Below are positions 29,635 through 39,515 of a stretch of DNA of 46,358 nt, one piece after another. Position 1 is the stretch's first letter. Every line of letters begins with the position of its first letter. Source of the stretch: Chara braunii (lineage: Eukaryota > Streptophyta > Charophyceae > Charales > Characeae); the NCBI GenBank assembly GCA_003427395.1, contig BFEA01000211.1:1189988-1236345 (forward strand), written 5' to 3'. Under the pieces are notes generated by a model. The model made no database searches and was not told the DNA's origin. It saw nothing but the letters and a program-made list of their open reading frames with translations. A program made the position numbers and the translations under genes.

Positions 29635-30523
29635 GTCAAGCCGTACAATCTTATGGAACTTGCCTGACTCAGNCATTGAGCATATACGAACAGGTTGCAC
29701 AACTACTTCTCTCTTCTTTTTGGGCATACGACTAGGCCGTTCATCTTAGAACAAGGCTTAGTCGCCCAGAACTGTTTAATATCCAACTTATATATATATA
29801 TATCTGAGCTTGGTGTTCAAAAGTTTGGCATAGGACCGAACCGTTCATCTTAGAACAAGGTCCGGCCTGCTCAGGGTTACCTTCAATTATACTCTTAATT
29901 ATACTCTCTTNATTTTATGATAAGCTATAGCCAAGCCGTCCAATCTTATGGAACCCATGTCTGGCCAGCCTATTCATAAATAGGATAGTATAAAGTATAA
30001 TCAAATTATAACCTTTTGGGTTCCAGCATGTGCGAGGCATTGGGCCAGACCGTCCAATCTTTTGGAACTGGTCTGGTTCTCTGCCAGGTTCATTTCTCTC
30101 TAACCCAACTGTGTATAGCATGAGTCCAAGGCCGTCCAATCTTATGGATATGCCTTGCCCTCAGCAAGGATTATTCCCTCATAATAAAACAAGAGGGGGG
30201 CTGAGTCGTCCAATCTTATGGACTTGCTCAGATCCCCTCGATTAGAAACAAAAGAAACAGAACAAACCTTAATCAAACATGGCAACCAAACCCTCCAATC
30301 TTATGGTACATCTTTGGCCCCTGAAAAGTCAACCACAGTCAAACCCCGCAATTAAGAGCAGTCAGACCGTCCAATCTTATGGAACTGGTTTGACTCTCCA
30401 GACAATTCAAAAATAAACACAGCGGTCAGACCGTCCAATCTTATGGAGCTGGTCTGACCCTTCATGCAATTCAAAAATGAACAGAGCGGTCAGGTCGTCC
30501 AATCTTATGGAACTGGTCTGACC
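29635..30523. repeat. Array of eleven hairpins with conserved ATCTTA loop and variable stems
   Basis: Units lie at 29635-29668, 29730-29763, 29832-29868, 29929-29966, 30042-30079, 30127-30157, 30195-30237, 30281-30320, 30361-30394, 30424-30459 and 30488-30523. Most contain GTCCAATCTTATGGAAC, whose TCCA/TGGA form a small inner stem around ATCTTA. Units 2 and 3 instead have GTTC-ATCTTA-GAAC, a compensated change. Outer stems differ between units but remain complementary, for example GACTAGGCC/GGCTTAGTC, GGCCAGACC/GGTCTGGTT, CAAGGC/GCCTTG and GGTCAGACC/GGTCTGACC. Many mismatches are A:C on this strand, which become G:U in the element's minus-strand RNA. Spacers are mostly unrelated. Confidence 0.85.
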
Positions 30524-30806
30524 NCATAGGACCCATTCAGGCTCAGGACAAACCACCTTTCACCCACCCTTCCCCCAGATGCAGCCCCTTGTGTTCACAA
30601 TCTGCCTTCANGCGATCAACAAAAAACTGAAACTGAGATTGCGCACACATTCCTTTACTTAATCTGGGTTGTGTCCTGTCAGTCAAACCAAAGTCAAAAT
30701 ATGGGGTGCATGCAGCATACTCAGTCAACGCATAGAAAAACGTACAGATAGGGGTTATAATTGGGTATATAGAGGAGAGCAGCGATTACCTTTCAATTCC
30801 CTGCCT

Positions 30807-30829
30807 CCAGAGCCTCGCCTAGGCTCTGG
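30807..30829. repeat. Perfect 9-bp hairpin
   Basis: CCAGAGCCT and AGGCTCTGG flank a 5-base loop (CGCCT). It lies 280 bp beyond the hairpin array and does not carry the ATCTTA loop. Confidence 0.75.
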
Positions 30830-31879
30830 CAGAGCTCCCGCAATCGGTGGGGCGAACCTCCCACAGAGGCCTTGGCGCGGATTACGGGTTGCAATCCCGC
30901 CTGCCGCCTTCCTCTCAGAACCAAATAGACTAGAATTAGAATAAGAAGGGCAGAAGTAGAAAGGTTTAGTCTCTCAGATCCAAGAAAGGTGCTCTCAGAC
31001 TTGCAGGAGAGGGCCTTGATACCTTCGTACGCCTGAGGGCCCCGCAATGGCGGCCAATACGCAACAGCTTGGTCAAACCTTCGAGGTCAACTGCCGATGT
31101 CGATCCCTTCACCGACCCCTCAATTCGCAGCACCCACTCTCTCTTTCCCGACTCTGTCCCTTCTTCTGGGTCCAAACGCCACCGCACCGCAGGCTGCAAT
31201 GGTCAATAGCCAGCCGCGGTGATAGGCAGTAACACGCAATCAATCAACAGCAGACAGTGCGCATAGTAGTTTGTCAACAGTTTAGCTGCGGCTCGTCCGC
31301 AGTCAATAAAAATGACACCCGTGCTCAGTCAATAGCCAGTAGCGTCTGTCTGCAGCAGTCAGTCGTAGTATGCCCCGGTCAGCGGTCAGGCGCAACAGCC
31401 AACCCCAAGGCACCGGTTTGTCAGTAACGCGCAGCAGCAGGGTGTAGTGAGGCCCACGACCCTCGGCAGTGCACGACAGTGTGCATCACGAATCCCAACG
31501 ACTCNTCACTCACTTGCACGTGGCGAGGTGTACGTCCATCATAGTAGCACTCCGCACTCCACGAACATGTTCCAGAAGTCCGACTAGATCAGCACCTTAA
31601 CCCCACGGCGAAGGAACAACAAATGTTGCCTGCAACTCGCCGCTTTGCTGTAGCTTCCCCCGTTTTCCTCTCTATGTTGTCCCTGTATTTCCTCGGCCTT
31701 AGTTACCCACCCCTACTGTCAGTGCATCGGCCCTCCCTCCCGGCCAACAGGTGAGTCTCCAACCTCGACTGCTCTACATGCTGCTGCCGTTGATACCTCG
31801 AGAAACGTGAATGGATCTGTCACCAGGGCCCGACCAGGTTCATTCGCACTTACTAACTTGTTTCCTTGCCACCACCATG
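30830..31879. other. Non-coding sequence of the giant element
   Basis: No ORF with known motifs was found. CAGTCAATAGCCAG-type short repeats are scattered at 31200-31440. Confidence 0.45.
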
Positions 31880-32790
31880 CACACCACCTTCTCTCTAACT
31901 CCTAACTTACTAATCTATGGCTAAAACTGGCACTACAGTTTGATCCGCCCGGGGTCAAAACTTCAGGATACCCCTTTCCCCTCTCGATTCCATTCAGGAT
32001 CAAGAGTACGACGCGTCCTTAGCCTCGCCCGGCTCGTCGCCCCGCCATTCTCATTCCTCCTCGTCCCGAATGCACCCGGTGCGAAATCGCGTCCGGTTTC
32101 ATTCCACCCAGTTTCCCCTCTTTCGTTGCTGCGTTCACCCCCTCGGTCAACCCCACCCTGTCTCAACCCCGTCGCTCCGCCCGTCGCTTACACAGCGCTG
32201 CCTCGCCAGTTGCCTCCGCACCTTCCCCCGCTGCTCCTACCACCCTGGCTACCGGCCGCCCCCTGGTGCGCTAGCCCGTTCTGGTTCGTTCCTCCTATCC
32301 CTCCTTTCGCGCAACCCCCGTTGTCCCTACCGAACCAACCACGCGTCTAACGCCGAATCTAATTTCACCATAGCACTCGCAATACCAAGAAACCCCAGTT
32401 TCGGGTCTTCCCTCGCCCGAAACCATCAGAAAACGGAAAGCTACTCAATTCTTCCCCCCACCATATCCCCTCTCCGCCATAACTCGGCGCACCACTTTCT
32501 CTCATGAACTCCTAATCCACTACCTCTCTACTAATTCCGACCACGCCGTTCAATTCCTCGGGGGAAAAAACCCCTTAATCGCGTTTTTTCCCTCTTGATT
32601 CCACTCCGAATCGAGAGAGTCATGCCTCCTTGCCCGCGCCTGGCTCCTCTCCCCGCCATCTTTGTTCCTCCCTATGCCGAATGTACCCGGCGCCCTTCGC
32701 CGCCCAATTCATTCCTGTTTCCTGCCCCCTCCCCGTAACCTTTGCTCTCCCTCCTACGTCCGCTGTACTCCGCCGGGCTTGCTCGGCTCC
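31880..32790. repeat. Diverged direct duplication of a segment of about 610 bp
   Basis: The stretch from about 31880 (CACCTTCTCTCTAACTCCTAA) to 32110 recurs in the same direction from about 32488 (CACTTTCTCTCATGAACTCCTAA) to 32720. Shared landmarks are CCCTCTCGATTCCA / CCCTCTTGATTCCA, GCCCGGCTC / GCGCCTGGCTC, and CCCGAATGCACCCGG / GCCGAATGTACCCGG. Identity is moderate, so the duplication is old. Confidence 0.65.
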
Positions 32791-34252
32791 CCCTCACTCC
32801 TTCTGGCATGCATACACCCGACACAAATCCCCGTCCACGTTCACCCCCACTCCCTCACTCTCCTTCGTCCCCACTCACACCCGTCCTCCGCTCTACTCAG
32901 CCGCGGTAACCCCACCGTGTTTTTGCGATCGGTCCTTCCGGTCTCGCTCGGTCCGACAATACTCAAACATCCAAAATAGTCGGATGTCGGACCTCTCAAA
33001 AATTTATACCGGTGACACTCACGCGTGACCCGACTAGTTTCCTCTGTGTCGCTCCAAGCCTTAACGGACGCCCCAAAGGCAATGCCCCACGGCGCTACCA
33101 AGGACCGCCAGGCCCTTCCCTGCTTTTCACGACCTCCTCCCGCATTCGTATGTGGCTGGGCGCTGTATGCACCTGGCTGCAATCCACGCCCGGTCCAATC
33201 GAGGCTCCTCCACTCACTTAGCCGCTTCCCTAGGGCCAACGCCTGGCAACATGGTGGCCTGCCCGATGGTCCCCGCTTCCAAGGGAGGATATTGTAGGCG
33301 TCGGCTACCCTGCCAGTTCGGTTAACCCCCGCCCCTATGTCTGAGTCCAGCGATCGATTTGCCCGGCCCGGCTCCGCCATGGCCCCTCCCTTCCGTTTTT
33401 GTTTTCAGCAGAGTTCGCTGCTGCTTCGAGCTTCTAATAGCCAACCCCGACATTGCGTCCGAGACGGGACGAGAACAGGGGAAAAAAAAATACACGAGGT
33501 GTAAGAAAAATAAAACTTCATAAAAAAAAAAAAAAAAAAAAAAAAAAACCCTGGGAAAAGGGGAGAGGAACTACAAACACCTCGCCTCCCCCATGGGTCA
33601 GACCCGCTGCCACGCCTATTAGTAAAACCGAGGGGGATAGCCCCGTTGGGCCCTCAACCCCTCAGGTTTTGTTCCATGCTGCTCCGCTGCTGCTGCTCCG
33701 ACGCCCGATGGCCTCGATCCCCGAACCTCCATAGTGTCAGCCAAATGCCTTAACCTATAGGTGTAAGCCCAAGCCTGCGACCAACATTCGCGGAGTGCGA
33801 TATAAGGCGGTGCGGTACCGCGCTCAAAGCCAGGGAAATTGGTTTGAGCCTCATCTCCGTCTACAACCGTGCGCGCGGCTGACCACCGTATGTGCCGACT
33901 TACCAAGCTGTATCACGGCCGCCACTCGCACCACCCCGCTGTCGAGACCTACTGCAGTCGCACCACCCCGTCGTCGAGGTCGTCCTTCGTACGCACGCGT
34001 AACTCACCTAACCGTGCCAACCATTAAAAAAAAAACAAATATAAAGGTAAAAATAAAACGGACCAACCGGCGTCCGCGCCGGCTTTATAATCGACGGTAG
34101 AAACGGAATCACGTGCGTCTTAAAAATCCGCGCGCCCACACACTCTCTATTATGGTCAACCATCCAGTCACATAAGTCACCAACTCAACCGCGCCTAGCG
34201 CGGTGTAGTTACTCTCTAAGCCAAGCTATTTTCTGTCACTCGCAAAAACCAG
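32791..34252. other. Non-coding sequence of the giant element
   Basis: This contains a poly-A run at 33522-33548 and purine-rich sequence before it. ORFs on either strand lack recognisable domains. A pyrimidine tract at 33375-33395 could be the complement of the element's polypurine tract. Confidence 0.4.
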
Positions 34253-34440
34253 GGCGGATACCCTTGTAAGGGTATTCGCGCCGACAGCCTACCGGACTAT
34301 ATTAAGCGACGTCCCCGTCGCTACGCCAAATCAGAAGCTATAAATTCATCCACGCTCCAAATGCTGACGATAATGGAACCAATCCGATTAGCCGACAGAT
34401 TCAGGGTTGAGGCCTCCAACACTCCATGCTGACATAACTA

Positions 34441-34521
34441 TATGCTGCCAGGGTTTCAACCTGGGTTTCTAGTGTCCTGACGCTAGGACGCAGGTGTATT
34501 ACGCATCATTACTACAGCATA
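34441..34521 (-). ncRNA. tRNA-like sequence (81 nt, probably pseudogene)
   Basis: On the minus strand the ends TATGCTG and CAGCATA form a perfect 7-bp acceptor stem. They are followed and preceded at tRNA spacing by TA (positions 8-9) and by a T-arm, CCAGG-TTGAAAC-CCTGG, with a 7-base loop. A short D-like arm (GTA/TAC) and an anticodon-like arm (CCTGCG/CGTCAGG with a bulge) lie between. The D-loop lacks the usual GG, and the anticodon loop is not clean, so an amino acid cannot be assigned. It may be a tRNA-derived relic or a structural mimic. Confidence 0.4.
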
Positions 34522-34697
34522 AGTTCCAAAGGACACCTCAAACCGTCCTTTCCCCTTCGTCCTAGACAAGTGCCGACTTTTCATTGGGTGTCCCAGTTAG
34601 ACTCTCTCTCGTGCGCAGAGTCATACGGGGACGCGGGCTTTAGACGAGACCTCAGAAGGCACTCTCGCCTCCCACGTGAAAATTCCCACAATCAAAC

Positions 34698-34722
34698 ATA
34701 TATATATATATATATATATATA
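34698..34722. repeat. TA microsatellite
   Basis: A perfect (TA)n run of about 24 bases. Confidence 0.95.
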
Positions 34723-35826
34723 CAGAAATCTCCTCTCAGCTTTTTCTGTAGTCTAGTACAGAAACGCTAGGTCTCCATCCTGGCTCACCGTAGTCTGGTT
34801 GATCGAGCCAGATCTACGGCCTACCGCATTGTTATCTTAGCGGCAGTCCCTTCGTTGGTTATGCAACGATAGGTTTTCTCCTAATAGGCATCCAATCAGG
34901 GCGCCCAAACAACTCGACTCGTATCCCTGCCATTCCACCAGAGTAATTTCCTCGGGGCGTGCATAACCTCTTAAACTCTTACTCTGTTGGTAGACGTGGG
35001 CCCGTAACCAGGTTGTGCTGGCTTGCAGCCATCCAATAGGGGTTGCGCCCTAGAGGTGCTAACCTTTACCGTTTAGCTTGGTATTCCCTAATATGCCTTA
35101 GGTTAGCACAGGTGTCTAGACGGTGCGTCGCAAAACAAACTCCCAGGGCCACTGCGGGACGATGCAGGGATCTGCCCTACTTTTAAGGGTATTTACCGGC
35201 CCCTTATGGGACAACATAGAGGGCACGGCCCCCTTCTCACAATCACAAACAATTTCACCGCTAGGCTCACACGAGGCCGCGGCCTACTGACTTGATTAGA
35301 GACAGCAGACCACACATCCCACGACATCTTTATGCACTGACTTGCGACCTTCTCAGTTCCACCAATGATTCCAACTCGTAACCCTGGTTCCTCTTGTCAG
35401 ACTTTATCGTTCAAGCATTGCTTACCATATCCTTAAATCTATCACCCATTTTTCGCATGAAGGGAGTCTCTCTCAACAGGTCTCCCAGCCACCCCTCTCT
35501 CTACAGGATGGACTATCACGCGACCTGGGTTACACTGCCGTCAATAGACAACATCCCCACCTTCCATTATCTGTGGGGTCCCAATTATAAAACAACTCAA
35601 CTGAGGAGCCTTCTTATGGGCTGCCTCCCCAACTTAAACACAAAACAACTCAAACGAAGGGCCAACTTATGGGTCCCCTTCACAACTCAGCCATAAACAT
35701 TCGGCATGGTAAGCATCCAAGCCTTATAGGCTCGCAAGACCCCTCAGGGTCCTCATACATCTGTCACAAAACGACCGCGCTGCCTCCTCTTATACCCGGC
35801 CGTTCCGCCCACCCATGGGCAGGCCG

Positions 35827-36420
35827 CACGAGTATACCGAAGAGTAGACGGCAATCACAATCACACAATATACATACATGAGATGTATCTCACACATCTC
35901 TCACACAAAGCCCTCATTCATTGGGATAAAACCACACATGTGAGAGTGATTGTGATCGTCACAAGAAGAAGTCTCACAAAGTCTGGAATAAAAGATACAC
36001 TCGGGAGCAAAATATCTCCCTCAAGTCTCGATACGACACTCCTCAACACACAACTCGTAGGGTGTACTTGGGAACAAATTGCCTGCCCCGAAAACACTCA
36101 AATATTCACTCCACTGTCTCACTCCGCAGGATAGACTCACGTCCCAAGTGTCATGGACTCTCAGAACCTACTCAAGGATACAAGTAAGCGTATCTGAATC
36201 ACACAACTGAAAATGCAAGTCACGTATGTCGTAGATATCATACAACTAAGTCTCATCCCCTAAACCGTATCACACATAAGCTCAAGTCGATCACACACCG
36301 CTACCTATGTATACACAACTAGACGAGACTCGCCTGGCTAACTCAGAGTATGTACACCCGTATCACGGTCTCTGCGTACAGAGGAGCTCTAATCCTACTG
36401 TCATATAGACGGACCAGCCC
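35827..36420. other. Non-coding sequence after the second Gag-like ORF
   Basis: CA-rich sequence with an 11-bp inverted repeat (ATCACAATCAC / GTGATTGTGAT) around 35854-35955. No gene was recognised. Confidence 0.45.
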
Positions 36421-36906
36421 CTACTCACTCATAGCCTCCTGGTTCTGTCTATATAACTGTGCCCTGCCCCCATCTGGAGCCCGCTCTACCACTCGCCCCC
36501 GCCTGTCGTACATTCTCCCACCACTCTCTGTTACTCTCTCGACCGCCTTGTCCTTAAGGAACTTCGGGCATTCAAGAGCTCTATGTACGCCGTCCTTGCA
36601 GAAGAAGCACTGATCGTCTGATCTCCCTCGACACCTCCTCTTCTTCTTCTGGGACTCAGGCAACGGCGACGTCTCGCGAGTTTCCCTGCTCATCTCATGG
36701 CTCTGGGACATACTCCATGACTCTGCCGGCCCCGCCTCCATCATCTGGGTACTTGGCCTTGCTAACGCCTCACCTCCCTCGGGTCGGTACACTGGAGTGT
36801 CCAATCTCAGTGGCGTGCCCTCACGGACTTCTCCCATCGCAGTCGCCTCTTCATCCTTATGCAAGTCAGAAGGCTGGGGAGTCACGACAGTCGCTGGCTC
36901 GCTCAT
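36421..36906 (-). pseudogene. Second Gag-like ORF, C-terminal part with CCHC knuckle
   Basis: 161 residues. After an acidic, Pro/Ser-rich region comes a basic patch (KKKRRCRGR) and the knuckle CFFCKDGVHRALECPKF, an exact C-X2-C-X4-H-X4-C. This is the hallmark of retroelement nucleocapsid. It lies downstream of integrase in the sense of the element, where canonical Ty3/gypsy elements have no such domain. It is one frame away from the preceding segment (frameshift between 36907 and 37061). Confidence 0.72.
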
Positions 36907-37061
36907 AACTTCCTGCCGCTGCTCTTAGATGTGCTCTCCTGAGTCAGTTCCAGTAGCCTAAGAGCCTAACTGTGCCCTTAGCTCCCCTATCTTTGGCACA
37001 CGCTCTGGGGTCTTCTGTCTCTGAGGCTCTCCTAACGGCATGCCCAACTCCATAGCCGCTA

Positions 37062-37388
37062 CTAACTCATCCAGTCGAGACGCCTCTCCCCCCATTGCCT
37101 CCGGCTCAGGGATGCCGCTACTCCCTTAAGGGCACCCTCCTGCACCTCCAAAAAGATCATAGGGGACTCCTCTGTGGGGCCCCCTTCCTCCACTGGAGGT
37201 TGGGGTCCCTGCGTCGGCTCGCCCTCAGGGATCTCAATTGTCATAGGGGTGGCCTGTTGTGAGGCCAACTCCGTGGGAGTCCTAAAGCTAAACCTCCTCT
37301 CCTCAGCCTCCCGCCTCGCTGCCGCCTCTGTTGGGTCCAGGAATACCTTCCCCATTCCCTCCTGCTGTGGCGTCTCCGTCGTTCCTTC
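37062..37388 (-). pseudogene. Second Gag-like ORF, acidic Pro-rich linker
   Basis: This is in frame with the coiled-coil segment after a stop (TAG 37389-37391); the first methionine is at 37355. The region is rich in Glu, Pro and Thr (IEIPEGEPTQGPQPPVEEGG) with no fold I recognise. It links the coiled coil with the CCHC segment. Confidence 0.55.
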
Positions 37389-37874
37389 CTAGCCAAAGAG
37401 CCCCTGTACCTCCTTCCCCTGAATACCATACCGGCTCTGCTCCGTCCAGTCGACCACCTTAGTGGCTGAGAGCCTCTCTACCATCGCCGCCATGTCCCGA
37501 AGCCTCTTCTCCCACTCCGCCTCCTTGGCTTCCATGCGGGTCCTCCACGCCTGGTTCTCTGCCCTCTTTTCTGCAAGTTGGGTGGACAACTGTCCCACCT
37601 CTAACCTCGACGCCGCCAACTCATCGTTGAGCATGGAGTACCGCTGGAAGAACGAGATTGCCACCTCACCTATCCCCCTGTCTGTACGCTTAATCTCCAT
37701 CCTGGCGGCTGAAAATCCTAAGTCCTCTGCCTCTCGTGCCTCGTCCAATTTTTCACTCCCCTGTCCTGCTTCTCGCGACCTCAGGCGAGCAGCATCCCTC
37801 TCGCTTTCATAGCCGGCCCAAGCCTTAATAATCCTCTGCTCGCTTGTCGGGGGGTCAATCGGCGGCTTTGGCAC
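37389..37874 (-). pseudogene. Second Gag-like ORF, coiled-coil part
   Basis: 161 residues, in the same frame as the upstream 37929-39326 segment and separated from it by in-frame stops at 37929-37931 and about 37878. The sequence is strongly helical and heptad-like (NDELAASRLEVGQLSTQLAEKRAENQAW, EAEWEKRLRDMAAMVERL), consistent with a long coiled coil. This may serve particle assembly. Confidence 0.65.
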
Positions 37875-37928
37875 TTCTCATGCGGCCTCCATCCTAAGTT
37901 TTTCCTGGTATAGCTCCTCGAGGCGTAC

Positions 37929-39326
37929 CTACACCCTCGCGCGCTTCTCCTCTTTCTTCTCCCCCGGTGGCTTCCTTGTCCTCGCCTCGTGACCCTCCCG
38001 CAGTGAATCTCTCTCACTTGTCCCCTCCTCTGCGGGTGGCGGCCCTGGCGGAGGCTCCCCGGACGTCGGCACCTCCACGTCCATACGTGCACCTGTAGAC
38101 CCAGTTAGTTGCGGCACCACGATAGTAGGTGTCCTTGCCCTCTCGCCCTCCTCTGGCTCCGCCTGCGTCGGGAGTGGCATAGTAGCCTCCGGTGGGGGCC
38201 CCAACATCTCCTCGCTGTCCGATTCAGGAATTCCTTCAGGCCAATGCTGCCGCGCCTGTTCAGGAATCGGAGTAGGAGGAGGGGTATCATCCCCAACAGT
38301 GATAACCCCCTCAGTCTGCGGCTCCTCGGGTTCGCGAGACCCCGCCTCAGGCCCCGGCGCAGGTGGCTCCTCCTCTGGCTCATCCTCCACTGGCTCATAC
38401 CATGCCGGTCCGCTCTTGTCTGCTCCCCGCTGTGATACCCCCCACTGGGACGCATCAAGATGAGCCTCCAATCTGTCGAGCGACGTCCTCAACGGCACCG
38501 CCTCCCCCCCCTCTGGCAACATCGGCGACGGGCCCCGTAGATCACTGCCCGTGATTCGGCAAAACTCCACCTGCTCGAGTCCATAGGTAGGGGGTACCTC
38601 TGCCACCTGAGCCGGCCCCGCGGCCTGAACTGGCTCCTCCGCCTGAACTGGCTCCACCGCCTGGGCGGCCTCCGATGGCCCCTCTCGCTGTGCCAAGGCC
38701 TTTCGGCCCCCTCTGGTCGTAGTGGTCCCTCTCGCCTCTGGGCCCCGTGGCCTCTTACTCCTTTGTCGTCTCTCCACCCTGGGCTCTGGTCNCTNNGGCT
38801 CCAGTCGTCGAAATGCCTTTCTCAAGTGGGCCTGGCAGTCCTCCCAGTCGTGTGCCCTGTCCCGNATCTGCCTCGCCAACGACCTCTCCGCCCTCCGTGT
38901 CCAGAGGGGCAGCATCTGCATCCACTCNTCCTGCCCAGCCCCCTGGTCGCGCATATACTGCTCATAGGCCGGGATGAACTCCTCCGCATTGCCTTCCTCC
39001 AATCGAATAGGCAATCCATCCGGTCCCATCGGCGAAGCCCTCAGCATCTGCATCCTCGCCTCCACATCCTGCCATGTCAACGCCTCCTCTCGAATATGCG
39101 CAATAGGCTCCTCGAAGCGCCCAACTCCCCTCAAGTGTCGTATCCTCTCCAAGGTAGACCAGCCCTCCCGTGTCGCATGTGCCTGGTAGGAGTCCAGAAA
39201 AAGCTCTATGTTACCGTCGTCGAAGATAGGCGTAGACTCCCTCCTAACCGGTCTGCGCGAGTCATCCCCTCCTGATGCTACCTGAGGCCCCTGTCGTGGC
39301 CGCGCGCCCCTCCCGCCCCTCTGCAT
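37929..39326 (-). pseudogene. Second Gag-like ORF, N-terminal part with two capsid-like segments
   Basis: ATG 39326 (MQRGGRGARPRQ) is preferred over the in-frame ATG at 39383, because a splice-acceptor-like CAG lies between them. Residues 30-100 (IFDDGNIELFLDSYQAHATREGW ... LTWQDVEARMQML) resemble the start of a retrotransposon capsid. A second similar segment follows (IRLEEGNAEEFIPAYEQYM ... HDWEDCQAHLRKAF), like an internal duplication. The rest is acidic and Pro/Glu-rich. The frame ends at TAG 37929, but reading continues in frame, so the original protein was longer. Function is inferred only from pattern; an Env-like role was considered, but no signal peptide or membrane segment is seen. 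Confidence 0.65.
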
Positions 39327-39345
39327 GGCTGTCTTCGGAAAGTCA

Positions 39346-39371
39346 GACCTGCACAACAGGCGAGAGAAAGC
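39346..39371 (-). promoter_or_regulatory. Putative splice acceptor before the second Gag-like ORF
   Basis: On the minus strand TTTCTCTCGCCTGTTGTGCAG (pyrimidine tract then CAG at 39351-39349) precedes the ATG at 39326 by 22 bases. Retroelements with a third ORF after pol usually express it from a spliced RNA. No donor was assigned. Confidence 0.4.
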
Positions 39372-39515
39372 AAGCAGGCACACAACAAGGTTAGCCCTTC
39401 GTTCATCAAGTTTTTATGACAACACACATGCCTTTTCCTACTCTCTCACCTGTCCTGACCATAACATGCGATACCTCAAGGACCAGCCTATTCTGAGAAA
39501 GGTAGAATTCCTTAC

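Larger units (their letters stand above)
34253..35826. repeat. Second hairpin-rich tract
   Basis: Perfect or near-perfect hairpins lie at 34253-34282, 34305-34322 (AGCGACG/CGTCGCT), 34600-34622, 34743-34764 (TTTCTGTA/TACAGAAA), 34780-34811 (CTGGCTC/GAGCCAG), 34852-34869, 35050-35119 (GTGCTAACCT/AGGTTAGCAC), 35555-35578, 35603-35627, 35656-35681, 35720-35732, 35738-35751 and 35797-35826. Those at 35603 and 35656 share the loop motif CTTATGGG and the 5' flank AAAACAACTCAA, while their stems differ. Short stems arise by chance, so the density and the shared loops are what matter. Confidence 0.6.

Noticed and set aside
29635-30523. Reading the hairpin array as a CRISPR
   Set aside because: Repeats are imperfect with variable arms, spacing is irregular (60-110 bp), no cas genes occur, and the context is a eukaryotic retroelement.
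32841-33380. 179-residue minus-strand ORF in the giant element
   Set aside because: No recognisable domain, and it lies in C-rich non-coding sequence with a duplicated segment nearby; chance ORF.
33640-33770. Possible tRNA-derived SINE head (GGTTAAGGC and GGTTCGGGGATCG on minus)
   Set aside because: The A- and B-box likeness is partial, no arms fold, and the A-run nearby is on the wrong strand.
34795-34811. CTGGTTGATCGAGCCAG resembling the 5' end of 18S rRNA
   Set aside because: 15 of 17 bases match, but nothing after it does. The stretch is better explained as part of the CTGGCTC/GAGCCAG hairpin.
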